Assembly (NCBI RefSeq): GCF_024436395.1
Contig: NZ_JAFMZO010000003.1
Span: 1 to 64,000, forward strand
DNA length: 64,000 nucleotides
Source: Paradesertivirga mongoliensis
GTDB taxonomy: Bacteria > Bacteroidota > Bacteroidia > Sphingobacteriales > Sphingobacteriaceae
Reading direction: 5' to 3'
Below are positions 9,061 through 17,485 of this stretch, piece by piece. How positions within the stretch are numbered: the stretch's first letter is position 1; each line of letters opens with the position of its first letter. The notes below the pieces were generated by a model, which ran no database searches, was not told the DNA's origin, and was given only the letters and a program-made list of their open reading frames with translations. Made by a program: the position numbers and the translations under genes.

Positions 9061-9086
9061 TGTAGGTACCCCACTTTTCCGACAAT
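9061..9086. repeat. IS3 terminal inverted repeat (orfB side)
   Basis: 26 bases starting TGTAGGTACCCC and ending CCGACAAT; imperfectly complementary to 10200-10226. Confidence 0.78.
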
Positions 9087-9100
9087 GCTAAACTAAACAA

Positions 9101-9916
9101 TTACGCACTCCTTTTTTGTTTGAATTCTATGGGCGAGCAGTCGCCCAGACTGGAGTGTGGATGACTGTTGTTGTAATCATCTCTCCATTCATCTGCAATA
9201 TTCTGCACCTGTTCCAGATTTTCGAAGATATAGGCATCCAGGACATCTTTTCGGAAGGCGTTATTGAAACGCTCACAATAACCGTTCTGCGTCGGTTTGC
9301 CCTTTTGTATCCGGAAGTGCTGAATGGAGGAATCATTGCAAAAGCCCTCAAATGCTTTTGCAATGAATTCCGTGCCATTATCGGTGCGAATGCTGTCCGG
9401 CCTACCGTACCAGTCTATCAGACGTTCGAGTAATTGCACCACCTTCTGTGAGGGAAAGCTGAAGGCTGCATGACACATCAGCGCTTCCCGGTTATAGTCA
9501 TCTATGACGTTGAGTATGCGTACCTTCCGACCATTTTCGAGCCTGTCTTCCATAAAGTCAGCGCTCCAGGTTTGTTGGGTGCAAGGAGTTGTAACAAAGG
9601 GAGCTTTTGCGGGTTGGGAAGACGCCGCTTAATCTTTCTTCTCCGCCTGTTCATACCCAGCGTGACGTATACCCGCTCAATTCGCTTGTGGTTCCACATT
9701 ATACCCTCTCTGCGGATCCGTTTTGTGTACTCGGGACAACCACGTGTGGGCAGTTTAGTGGCATAATAATGAAGCCGCCCTCCACTTCGGTGTCATCTCT
9801 CCGGGGCTGATAATAATACCCTGAACGATCTAAGTCAACCAGTCTGCAGGCCCTGACAATACTGATCTTTTCCTCATCTCTAATACTCTCCAGCAGATCT
9901 CGTTTCTGACAGGGCC
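9101..9916 (-). pseudogene. IS3-family transposase OrfB, frameshifted
   Basis: DDE transposase OrfB of IS3. The C-terminal 150 codons (9101-9553) hold the integrase core: ILNVIDDYNREALMC, SIRTDNGTEFIAKAFEGF, and the last acidic motif in QNGYCERFNNAFRKDVLDAY. The N-terminal half is in two other frames. RDLLESIRDEEKISIVRAC continues from the -1 frame after orfA. KLPTRGCPEYTKRIRREG and the residues to APNKPGA are in another frame. Shifts therefore lie near 9780 and near 9577, where CAAACCTGGAGCGCTGACTT would restore QTWSAD. At least two indels make it non-functional as read. Confidence 0.85.
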
Positions 9917-10183
9917 TTAGAGCTTTTTTTCGATTACATCTTTCAATATCCGATGATCAAGACTTAGCTCTGCATACATCTGCTTCAGTTTAGCATTCTC
10001 CCACTCCATATCCTTGAACTTGCGAAGCATCGCTGAATCCATGTCCTCATATTTTCGCTTCCACAAATAAAACGTGTTCTGGCTTACTCCAAGTTCACGG
10101 CAGATATCCGCCGCTTTCTTACCAGCAGCGTGTTCTTTCAAAACTCCGCTGATCTGGCTCTCTTTAAAGTTTGACTTCTTCAT
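9917..10183 (-). CDS. IS3-family transposase OrfA
   Basis: 88 residues with the HTH_Tnp_1 fold: SQISGVLKEHAAGKKAADIC, then RELGVSQNTFYLWKRKYEDM as the recognition helix. A leucine-zipper-like C-terminus (MEWENAKLKQMYAELSLDHR) mediates OrfA multimerisation in this family. It binds the IS ends and, by -1 frameshifting, is fused to OrfB to give the transposase. OrfA is itself intact, but OrfB is broken. Confidence 0.88.
   Translation of the reverse strand: MKKSNFKESQISGVLKEHAAGKKAADICRELGVSQNTFYLWKRKYEDMDSAMLRKFKDMEWENAKLKQMYAELSLDHRILKDVIEKKL
9923..9929 (-). promoter_or_regulatory. Programmed -1 frameshift heptamer A AAA AAG
   Basis: At the end of orfA the codons read GAA AAA AAG CTC TAA. The slippery heptamer A AAA AAG lies three codons before the stop. 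A -1 slip continues as GCT CTA AGG CCC TGT CAG, exactly the frame that encodes QKRDLLESIRDEE of OrfB. This is the standard IS3 production of OrfAB. Confidence 0.75.
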
Positions 10184-10199
10184 TTTACTAATCTTTTAA

Positions 10200-10226
10200 A
10201 TTGTCGGAGTTTTGGGGGGACTTACA
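10200..10226. repeat. IS3 terminal inverted repeat (orfA side)
   Basis: Read on the minus strand it begins TGTAAGTCCCCCC and ends CTCCGACAAT, matching the other end with one gap and a few mismatches. OrfA starts just inside it. Confidence 0.78.
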
Positions 10227-10665
10227 ATAGGAATATTGTGTATTCTGCAGGCTGTTATGCAGGGCCTTTGTTTTAAGCTGCCCGATTCATTATAATCCAA
10301 GCTGCTTAAGATAACCGCTCCCTGGCTATAGATATTGGAAGTGGTGGTCATCTTCTTCCTAAATGGCCATACGTGTAGCCGTTTACGATCGTGGTAGTGA
10401 CACTGTTTGCCGTATGGCTGCGCGTACTGGCCATCAGCTCCCATGCAAAGTTGTACGTGTTGGTAATAACATCGGTTCTGCCCAGGTGGTTCTCAGCCTT
10501 GGTTTGGAAACTCTGCCTTTATCGTCATAAAAACTATTACTCAGCAGCAACGTACTACTCCCCAGGACATTCACCCTGGTACCGGTAGGCAGTCCCCTGG
10601 TTTTGCTGTTGGGTGATACGCCTGAAGCGCCCAGGGTATTGTTGTAAAGTCAGCACGAACTTTCT
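10227..10665 (-). pseudogene. RHS/YD-repeat protein fossil
   Basis: Reading the minus strand with several frame changes gives a continuous RHS-type sequence: SKTRGLPTGTRVNVLGSSTL, LLSNSFYDDKGRV, ITNTYNFAWELMASTRSHTA, IVNGYTYGHLGRR, SSLDYNESGSLKQ and KALHNSLQNTQYSY. These match the YD-repeat pattern of polymorphic-toxin-like RHS proteins in Bacteroidota. At least three frameshifts are needed. It breaks off exactly where the IS3 terminal repeat begins, so the IS inserted into it or recombined with it. The toxin tip and the N-terminus are absent. Confidence 0.65.
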
Positions 10666-10676
10666 ATCTTCTGGGG

Positions 10677-10737
10677 GGCAGTTTGCTCCGGAATCGGGTG
10701 GTCAGTTTACTTCGGAATAGTGGGTCAGTTTACTCCG
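10677..10737. repeat. Three tandem repeats resembling an IS21-family end
   Basis: Three near-identical units of the form GGTCAGTTTACTTCGGAATA follow each other (10677-10699, 10700-10720, 10723-10737, the last incomplete). Multiple short terminal repeats of the GGTCAGTTT...CCGGAAT kind are typical of IS21-family ends in Bacteroidota. No istA or istB is nearby, so this would be an orphan end. Confidence 0.5.
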
Positions 10738-10740
10738 TTT

Positions 10741-10944
10741 TTTCCACGTATACTGCCAAACTTAAGGAACCTATCTGAAATCTATGAAAAAGGAAACATA
10801 ACTCAGAAGCATACATTGCTTCGGGGAGTGGTCAAAGATAGTCTGCTATGGGGTGACGGCTCATTTATAACTGCTTTTATAGACCCCACCTTCTACGATA
10901 ACATACTGACAGTCAAACGGAAAGGACTGCTCTTTCATGAGTAA
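10741..10944 (+). pseudogene. Large serine recombinase, C-terminal fragment
   Basis: The frame LPNLRNLSEIYEKGNITQKH, then LLRGVVKDSLLWGDGSFITA, ending IDPTFYDNILTVKRKGLLFHE, has the layout of the C-terminal tail of Bacteroidota serine recombinases (Y-x-x-x-x-x-x-QK, R-T-x-x-I-x-P, KGLL before the stop). It has no upstream domain of its own. It is co-oriented with the fragment ending near 8695, and the coiled-coil end of that piece fits directly in front of this one. Confidence 0.68.
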
Positions 10945-11039
10945 CCCTTTCGAAATTCGGACAATTTTCCGTTTAGTACCCAAAGCCGTATTAATGTCGA
11001 ACCATTTTGTTGATGATCTAAAAAAAATAGCCGCGTTAA

Positions 11040-11485
11040 GTGGTTCTATGACACATCAAGGATTAACAAAGCCGAATCAGGTCCAACCGAACTGCTGTTA
11101 TACGAGCATCTCTAATATCTATTGTTCCGGCAGTACGGGTATCAATTCCTTTTTTTGACACCAAGGCGATTACCTTTGGAGTATTGGCAGCTTTCAATGT
11201 AGCTGCATCGATACCTGGAGTGGCATCATACTCCATTAATGTTACAAATTAGCCATTAGCCGATTGGGAACTGTAACCTTAAGACTGATTATTGCCCGAT
11301 AAAACGAAAGCCGCATGAGCTCTCTTGCCAGAAACGGAAGAGGGACAGATTGCACCAACAACGCAGTTGTTGTCTATTCATCCATAAACACCGAAGCCGC
11401 TTTATCACTCAAATTAGAATTTCCATCTCCAACCCTCACTACCAATAAGTTGTTTGTCTCAAAATCTATAGGCTGAGATTCTGAG
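11040..11485 (-). pseudogene. Fossil of a secreted repeat-type protein
   Basis: Two minus-strand stretches, in different frames, resemble one protein: PIDFETNNLLVVRVGDGNSN with LSDKAASVFMDE, and LMEYDATPGIDAATLKAANT continuing PKVIALVSKKGIDTRTAG. They look like a family of bacterial surface proteins in which NLVVVRVGDG...LVQSIALP...GYLSRS is followed by a propeller-like region. At least one frameshift and a nonsense codon separate the parts. No promoter or signal peptide remains. The family recall is from memory and should be treated as tentative. Confidence 0.4.
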
Positions 11486-11582
11486 CACAAGATTTTACTG
11501 TAAATAAGGATAAGACCACAATGGATCATGATAAAATTATTTTTAATTTCATGGTTCGTATTGATATGTGTTAAACTTTAGA

Positions 11583-12983
11583 TTAATTACTCCAATTGTC
11601 TGTACGGAAAGGTGTTACTGGCAATCCATTACTGTTAAATAAATTAGGCATAGCGATATCTGTGAATCCAAATCGCACTGCTTCTGGCTTTTTCACGTTT
11701 TTAGAAGACACCTCTAACGTATTACCTTTTATTGATCCTTTTGCATTGTAGAAATTACCGTCGCTGCCTGCTATCTGTATTTCCGTTATTTCTTTTCCTT
11801 TTACAGAAAGTCCTTTTTCCAGATATTTAAAATGAAGGATTATTTTACGCCCTTTAATCTCTGACCTATCGTAAACAGGGCTCCTATAGTCTGTTTTATG
11901 CTTTCCGTAGGTTTCTACTAATGCTAAATCTGCCAACCTGTTTGCTACCTCTACCTTTTTTTCCGGGTGTATATTTTTGATGTCGGGCACCAAATCTGAA
12001 ATAACTGCCATGCCTGTTTTGGATAACAATAGCACTTTAGTTTGTTGCTCCCTTAAAAGGGCCGAAAGATTCCTTGTTCCTGTTTTGTAATCGTGAGGCG
12101 CTATCTGAACATAATAGAAAGGAAAATCGTAACCCCATGCTTTTCGCCATGATTGTATCATCGCCGAAAAAAGCTGGCTGTAACCTTGCCATGTAGGCAC
12201 ATTTGATTCGCCTTGATACCAATATGCACCCGCTATTCGATAACCTACTAACGGGTAAACCATAGAGTTCCATAAACTTCCAGGTGTATGCGGACGACTT
12301 ATATCTGGTTTCTGCAGGTCTGCATAAGACTTTAGAAGCGAATTACTGTTAATCACCTCTTCCGGTGTCCATACTTCCGCAGGCGTACCTCCCCAACTCG
12401 AATTGATTACTCCTATAGGTACATTCAATTCTTTCTGCAATTTTTTGGCAATAAAATATGCAATGGAACTAAATCCTTTGACAGTCTCTGGATTTGCAGT
12501 TTTCCATGAAGCGACTAAATCGTCTTGCGGATTTAACGAACTGACATTTGGAATATGTAAAATCCTTATCTTATTGTTATTGATAGTAGGTAATTCATCC
12601 AGCATTTCCTGATGATTATTTAGTGAATTCCAAACCATGTTAGATTGTCCCGAACATAACCATACTTCCCCTATCAAAACATCTTGCAGTACAATCCTGT
12701 TATCAGGAGCGATAAACGTAATTGTATACGGACCTCCAGCTCCGGGAGTCTTTAATGTCGCTCTCCAATTTGCATATCCATCTGTCCGCACTTTAACCGT
12801 ATCTTTTGACCACGAAGGAATAATCTGGATAAATTGAGATGCTCCAGCCCATCCCCAAATACTTACTTCCGAGTTTTGCTGTAAAACCATATGGCTAGAA
12901 AAAAAAGATGGTAATCTAACTGCTCCTTGCACAGATACAGCTAAACATAAAATTGTAATTACTAATAAAGCTTGTTTTCTCAT
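11583..12983 (-). CDS. Sialate O-acetylesterase family protein
   Basis: 466-residue secreted SASA/SGNH esterase. Signal peptide MRKQALLVITILCLAVSVQG. An N-terminal beta-sandwich with FFSSHMVLQQNSEVSIWGWA is typical of this family. The SGNH block I is GEVWLCSGQSNMVW (Ser near residue 115), the Gly block is IGVINSSWGGTPAEVW, the Asn block is WYQGESNV, and the C-terminal Asp/His pair is likely in SDLVPDIKNIHPEKKVEVAN. It removes O-acetyl groups from sialic acid or other glycan acetyl esters. It is the last gene of the minus-strand glycan locus, following a rhamnosidase fossil. Confidence 0.9.
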   Translation of the reverse strand: MRKQALLVITILCLAVSVQGAVRLPSFFSSHMVLQQNSEVSIWGWAGASQFIQIIPSWSKDTVKVRTDGYANWRATLKTPGAGGPYTITFIAPDNRIVLQDVLIGEVWLCSGQSNMVWNSLNNHQEMLDELPTINNNKIRILHIPNVSSLNPQDDLVASWKTANPETVKGFSSIAYFIAKKLQKELNVPIGVINSSWGGTPAEVWTPEEVINSNSLLKSYADLQKPDISRPHTPGSLWNSMVYPLVGYRIAGAYWYQGESNVPTWQGYSQLFSAMIQSWRKAWGYDFPFYYVQIAPHDYKTGTRNLSALLREQQTKVLLLSKTGMAVISDLVPDIKNIHPEKKVEVANRLADLALVETYGKHKTDYRSPVYDRSEIKGRKIILHFKYLEKGLSVKGKEITEIQIAGSDGNFYNAKGSIKGNTLEVSSKNVKKPEAVRFGFTDIAMPNLFNSNGLPVTPFRTDNWSN

Positions 12984-13193
12984 TTATTCATTTTTAAAAT
13001 TTAAACACATAATCGCCTGAAGGCACTTTAAAACAAGGCTTCCTTTAACATTATGCAGATATTCTATTTCTTTAATGGTGGAAATAGCCTTATTGCCTTC
13101 TTCTATATCTTTAAGTGAAGAGGCTGGACGATATATTTCCGCGCTGCTGTTTGCCGGTATGGAAACCGGCATAATATTCTGTCCTTGTGGCAT
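12984..13193 (-). pseudogene. Alpha-L-rhamnosidase C-terminal tail (GH78 fossil)
   Basis: The 69-codon frame starts near a stretch NIMPVSIPANSSAEIYRPAS that matches the C-terminal beta-sandwich of GH78 rhamnosidases (V-x-V-P-A-N-T-x-A-x-V-Y-x-P). The expected ending is present in another frame: CFKVPSGDYVFKF followed by TAA, so a single indel near 13045 broke it. The catalytic barrel is missing; the fragment begins eight bases after the GH43 stop codon. It is a relic left by a deletion between GH43 and the esterase. Confidence 0.7.
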
Positions 13194-13200
13194 GCCATCG

Positions 13201-14175
13201 TCAATTGTCTATGACAACTGGCCACCCGTCTTTATATTTAATAGGTCGAATTAACATTACCCGGTCTGAATTTTTTGCTTTATTGGTTTGTTTATCTAAA
13301 GGAATGGCATGGTAAGCTATATAAACTTTTCCTTGCTTATCTCTAAAAATTGAGTTATGCCCCAGAGCAAGCCAGCTATCATTCTTTTCAAGGATTACGC
13401 TGTTTCCACTTCCATTATGCTCTCCCAGTCTTCTAAAAGGTCCTGTGGCCTTTTTTGCTCTCGCTACCAATACAGCATAATTTGCATTCTCTCCGCAACA
13501 ATTATCTCCTGAATAATAGAGATAGTATTTACCCTTATGATAGTCTACCCACGCACCTTCTACCAAACGATCGTACTTTTTTTCCTCGTCTGTATTGATC
13601 AAAGGCTGCGGCTTAGACCCTGCTTTAAAAGCGCGCCAATCCTCATTCAATTCCTGTACCTTGATTGGCTGATGGCCAGATCCCCAATAAAGCAACTTCC
13701 TGCCTGATTCGGGGTCAACGAACGCGAATGGATCGATATTGATAAATCCTTCACCTGAGATTAGGGGAGAGCCTTTATCAATAAAGGGACCTTCCGGCTT
13801 GTCAGAAAAAGCAACACCAATACATTTACCTGTGTTCTCCCCTTGTTCCCCTGAATAGAATAAAACGTATTTATCTATTTTCTTATCAAATAAAACATGA
13901 GGAGCCCAAAAATCTTTCGTCGCCCAGCTAGGCTTTTGAGGCAGGGCATCACCCTCAATATTCCAGTTTTGAAGATCCGTGGAAGAGGCAACCGGTATAT
14001 TATAGTTCTTCCCGTTTATTCCTCCATTAGTAGCATACGCAAAGTACTTATCGCCTACCCGGATAATCGTTGGATCTGGAAAATTTGCATTTAATACAGG
14101 GTTGTTAAGATGTGTTTGTGAGAAACTAATAGAAACAGTTATTGCAAAGGCAATGATAAAAAATAGTCTTTTCAT
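13201..14175 (-). CDS. Secreted glycoside hydrolase family 43
   Basis: 324 residues with signal peptide MKRLFFIIAFAITVSISFSQ. The propeller acids are present: base Asp in NANFPDPTIIRVGDKYFAY (near residue 36), second Asp in INIDPFAFVDPESGRKLLYW (near 147), and acid Glu in LVEGAWVDYHKGKYYLYYSG (near 208). Predicted arabinofuranosidase/xylosidase-type exo enzyme in the periplasm or outside. It lies 44 bp downstream of GH97 in the same transcription direction and is followed by the rhamnosidase relic. The exact linkage it cuts is not deducible. Confidence 0.9.
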   Translation of the reverse strand: MKRLFFIIAFAITVSISFSQTHLNNPVLNANFPDPTIIRVGDKYFAYATNGGINGKNYNIPVASSTDLQNWNIEGDALPQKPSWATKDFWAPHVLFDKKIDKYVLFYSGEQGENTGKCIGVAFSDKPEGPFIDKGSPLISGEGFINIDPFAFVDPESGRKLLYWGSGHQPIKVQELNEDWRAFKAGSKPQPLINTDEEKKYDRLVEGAWVDYHKGKYYLYYSGDNCCGENANYAVLVARAKKATGPFRRLGEHNGSGNSVILEKNDSWLALGHNSIFRDKQGKVYIAYHAIPLDKQTNKAKNSDRVMLIRPIKYKDGWPVVIDN

Positions 14176-14219
14176 TTATTTTATTAGATATACTTTCGCC
14201 AGATTGTTTTGTTCAAGAG

Positions 14220-16163
14220 TTACTTTCTTTTTATTATAGCCACCCATCCGCCTCCCGGAGCCATTTTTATACTTAGTTTGCTTTGGTTGGTAATATTTAA
14301 ATTTACTTTCTTATAATCATTCCCATTGCGGTGTGCATTTACTCCGTCCTGCACAATTTCTGCCTCAAAATTACCTCCAGGTAAAAAAGAAAAGTCAACA
14401 GTGAAGTCTCTAGGGTCCCAGTCTGTCATACCGCCTATATACCAGTTATCCCCTTTACGCCGGGCGGTAAGAATGTAATCCGAAACTTTAGCTGAAATTA
14501 CATGTGTTTCATCCCAGGTAACTGGTATTCTTGATATAAAATCGGCAGACTCATCCTCTTTGTAATAGTTGGTTGGGCTGTCTGCCAGCATTTGTAACAG
14601 GCTTTCATAAACCACATACATAGCCAACTGATGGCACCGTGTTCCCATGCTCATCGGGGTCTCAAATATATCCCGAAAACTATGTTTGTTAGCATTATTC
14701 ATTGCTCCTGGAGTATAGTCCATAGGGCCAGCTACCATTCTGGTAAAAGGGATTGTTACATTATGTTCAGGGGTAATGGAGTGTGTCCATTTATTCTGTT
14801 CCAACCCTTTTACTCCTTCATGGCTCATTATATTCGGATATTTCCGATGCATCCCTCCCGGTTTAAAAGAACCGTGAAAATTTACAAGCAGCTTTCGTTC
14901 TGCACAAGCTTTAGCCAGTCTTTCATAGTAATTTACCATACCTTGGTCACTTCGCTGCATGAAATCCACTTTTATACCTTTTACTCCCCAGGCAGCAAAG
15001 CGATCTAATAGTTTATTCATATCATTATCCAAAGGTTTCCACAACGACCATAAAATAATTCCTACATTTTTGGTTTTTCCGTAATCCACCAGTTCCGGAA
15101 TATTAATGGCTTCGGTAGATTCCATCAAATTGGTAGTCGAAGCGGACCAGCCCTCATCCAGAATAATATACTCGAGGCTATACTTGGAAGCAAAATCAAT
15201 ATAATATTTATAGGTTTTGGTATTAATTCCCGCAGGGAAATCAACGCCATAAATATTATTAGCATTCCACCAATCCCATGATACTTGGCCTGGCTTAATC
15301 CAGCTCGTCTCCTTTATAACAGAGGGGGTTGATAGTTTATAAACCATATCGCTTTCTGCTAATTTCCTGTCGTCATTCGTAATTGTAAATACTCTCCAGG
15401 GCAAGTTGCGGGTTCCAGCAGTTTTTGCAATATAATCCGCTTCTTTAACGATATTTTCCATTCTATCACCGCTTTGAACAGCTTCAAGCACTACAGGCGG
15501 AAACTTTGCTTTAAGCGAGTTTGTTCCCGTTGCTTCTAAAAACATATTAGGATAATCTAACACGTCGGCATCTGTTATCAGAACACGTATATTATTTTTA
15601 GTAGTAGCCAACATCGGTAAGGAGCAAAATTGCTTGGATGTGAAAGCAGAAAGGGCATTTTCCAGATATGGCCGTTCATTATCCGACAGGGTGCTTTGTT
15701 CTTCAGGAAACAACACACGTGTGGCTTGGGGAAAGTTAATTTGGAGACTTTCTTGGTTAACCAAAATATCCTTTACAAAACTTGTTTTAAAACGATAAGC
15801 CAAACCGTCATTGTATACACGAAAAACCAGTCCGTTATTATTCTTCAATTCCAAAGTAATCTCACTATAATTATTATCAACAATTTTCGACTTTCGGGCA
15901 ACCTCTGCCGGTATAGGTGCATTTACCTGTTGCCGCTTTGATCTTACTACAGCGGTATTTAATTCACGCGAGTTAACTGTAAGGGATATTGTACTGGGGA
16001 AGATGACTTCTTCATTATGTAAGTTAACACTCCATTGTATATCCTTTTTGCTAATAGTAACTGATAATTTTAGCTTTCCATCTGGCGAAGCCAAGGTATA
16101 TTGTTGTGCAACTGAGGCTTTTACTGCCAGAAAAAAAACGATGCTTAATAAGAAAAACTTCAT
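14220..16163 (-). CDS. Glycoside hydrolase family 97
   Basis: About 647 residues with signal peptide MKFFLLSIVFFLAVKASVAQ. GH97 N-terminal beta-sandwich (QQYTLASPDGKLKLSVTI; FRVYNDGLAYRF), central TIM barrel (EYIILDEGWSAS; VGIILWSLWKPL; GIKVDFMQRSDQG) and C-terminal sandwich (NWYIGGMTDWDPRDFTVDFS). The KVDFMQRSDQ motif carries an Asp where retaining GH97 members have their nucleophile, and MSHEGVKGLEQNKW a Glu near the acid/base position. This favours the retaining, alpha-galactosidase-like branch over SusB-like inverting alpha-glucosidases. Start chosen at 16163 (MKFF), giving a standard signal peptide; the open frame extends to 16190. Confidence 0.9.
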   Translation of the reverse strand: MKFFLLSIVFFLAVKASVAQQYTLASPDGKLKLSVTISKKDIQWSVNLHNEEVIFPSTISLTVNSRELNTAVVRSKRQQVNAPIPAEVARKSKIVDNNYSEITLELKNNNGLVFRVYNDGLAYRFKTSFVKDILVNQESLQINFPQATRVLFPEEQSTLSDNERPYLENALSAFTSKQFCSLPMLATTKNNIRVLITDADVLDYPNMFLEATGTNSLKAKFPPVVLEAVQSGDRMENIVKEADYIAKTAGTRNLPWRVFTITNDDRKLAESDMVYKLSTPSVIKETSWIKPGQVSWDWWNANNIYGVDFPAGINTKTYKYYIDFASKYSLEYIILDEGWSASTTNLMESTEAINIPELVDYGKTKNVGIILWSLWKPLDNDMNKLLDRFAAWGVKGIKVDFMQRSDQGMVNYYERLAKACAERKLLVNFHGSFKPGGMHRKYPNIMSHEGVKGLEQNKWTHSITPEHNVTIPFTRMVAGPMDYTPGAMNNANKHSFRDIFETPMSMGTRCHQLAMYVVYESLLQMLADSPTNYYKEDESADFISRIPVTWDETHVISAKVSDYILTARRKGDNWYIGGMTDWDPRDFTVDFSFLPGGNFEAEIVQDGVNAHRNGNDYKKVNLNITNQSKLSIKMAPGGGWVAIIKRK

Positions 16164-16193
16164 CCGAATAGTATTAAGTGTGAAAAACATGAA

Positions 16194-17480
16194 TTAGCTA
16201 CTTCTTTTACCAACCTTATGGCCCTCAATAGCGTAATATCCTATAGCGAGATAACATGGAATGACCATCCAATATGCTTGTTGAGGATTAGCCTTATCAG
16301 CGATATAACCATATAAAAGAGGTAATAAAGCAGCGCCTGAAATAGCCATCACTAAAAGAGAAGACCCTATTTTAGTAAATTTACCTAATCCTGCTATCGC
16401 AAGAGGCCAGATAGAAGGCCACATTAACGAGTTTGCCAAACCAAGCATTGCTACAAATATCACAGAGGTTAAACCGTTGGTTACAATAGCGAGTATTGCA
16501 AATACAATTCCTATTAGAGCAGAGCTCTTAAGGGCTGTTTCCTGGCTGAAATATTTTGGTATGCAAACTATTCCTATTATATATCCTACAAGCATGCTTA
16601 TAAGTGTAAATGAGGTGAAGAACTTTGAAACTGCAAGTGGTATACCCTGATAGGAGCCATAGCCGATAATACTGTTACCCGCTATCACCTCTACCCCTGT
16701 ATATAAAAACAAAACGATTACACCAAGTAAAAGATAAGGAAACTGAAAAATTGAGGACTTTACAGCTTTTTCTCCTGCTTCCAATTCTTCTTCAGTCTCT
16801 TCATCAATTTCGGGAAGAGCCGAGAAGTAAACTACCAAAGCAAGAATTACCAGTAAAATTGTAATAATCAGATAGGGCAAAATTACCTTATTAGCCAGAT
16901 CATCTAATTCATCAATTCTTCGTAGCGGACTTAATAAGCTTAATTTGCTTTTTAAAGCATCAGCATCATTTAAAATAACAGCTCCAAGAACAACAGGAGC
17001 AATAGCTCCTGCAATCCCATTACATATTCCCATGAAACTTATCCGTCTTGCAGCGCTTTCTTTAGGGCCTAGGATAGTAACATATGGATTTGACGCAGTT
17101 TGTAATACTGTTACTCCTGCTCCCTGTACAAATAAACCTAATAGAAATACAATATATAACCGGTTCATTGCCGCAGGGATGAATAAAAGGGAGCCTGCTG
17201 CTACAAATAGCAAACCTAATGATAAACCTTTCTTAAATCCGGTTATTTTAAGTAACCAAGCTGAAGGTACTCCCATAAAAAAATAAGAAATATAAAAAGC
17301 AAAAGCAACCAGATAAGATTGAAAATTGTTCAGTTGGCATGCTATCTGAAGATAAGGTATTAATACAGAACTTAGCCAGGTAATAAAACCGAATATAAAA
17401 AACAGCACCCCGATAATTATTAATGGGTTTAATACTAATTTACCTGTTTTAATTAAGGTGGCTTCTTGTGTAGCTCCCAT
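16194..17480 (-). CDS. FucP-like sugar:proton symporter (MFS)
   Basis: 428-residue major facilitator with about twelve hydrophobic segments. The first helix (IGVLFFIFGFITWLSSVLIPYLQ) and PYVTILGPKESAARRISFMGICNGIAGAI are typical of the FucP/GlcP sugar permease family of Bacteroidota. A central acidic loop (EIDEETEEELEAGEKAVK) joins the halves. It would move a monosaccharide released by the locus, such as fucose, galactose or N-acetylglucosamine, across the inner membrane. Five bases separate it from the ceramidase-like gene, and GH97 begins right after its stop, so it is translated in the same operon. Confidence 0.9.
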   Translation of the reverse strand: MGATQEATLIKTGKLVLNPLIIIGVLFFIFGFITWLSSVLIPYLQIACQLNNFQSYLVAFAFYISYFFMGVPSAWLLKITGFKKGLSLGLLFVAAGSLLFIPAAMNRLYIVFLLGLFVQGAGVTVLQTASNPYVTILGPKESAARRISFMGICNGIAGAIAPVVLGAVILNDADALKSKLSLLSPLRRIDELDDLANKVILPYLIITILLVILALVVYFSALPEIDEETEEELEAGEKAVKSSIFQFPYLLLGVIVLFLYTGVEVIAGNSIIGYGSYQGIPLAVSKFFTSFTLISMLVGYIIGIVCIPKYFSQETALKSSALIGIVFAILAIVTNGLTSVIFVAMLGLANSLMWPSIWPLAIAGLGKFTKIGSSLLVMAISGAALLPLLYGYIADKANPQQAYWMVIPCYLAIGYYAIEGHKVGKRSS

Positions 17481-17485
17481 AGTTA

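Larger units (their letters stand above)
9061..10226 (-). mobile_element. IS3-family insertion sequence, degenerate
   Basis: A complete-length (1166 bp) but inactive-looking IS3-family element reading on the minus strand. Imperfect terminal inverted repeats lie at 9061-9086 and 10200-10226; both begin TGTA and end CCGACAAT on their own strand. Inside are orfA (9917-10183) and a frameshifted orfB with the DDE integrase core. I see no matching 3-4 bp target duplication at the ends, so one flank may have been rearranged. The right end is embedded in an RHS-repeat fossil. Confidence 0.85.

Noticed and set aside
8844..9074. 76-codon minus-strand frame overlapping the IS3 end
   Set aside because: It begins inside the terminal repeat, is A+T rich and has no recognisable protein features.
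10937..11158. 73-codon plus-strand frame after the recombinase tail
   Set aside because: It lies antisense to the 11040-11485 fossil for half its length and shows no domain.
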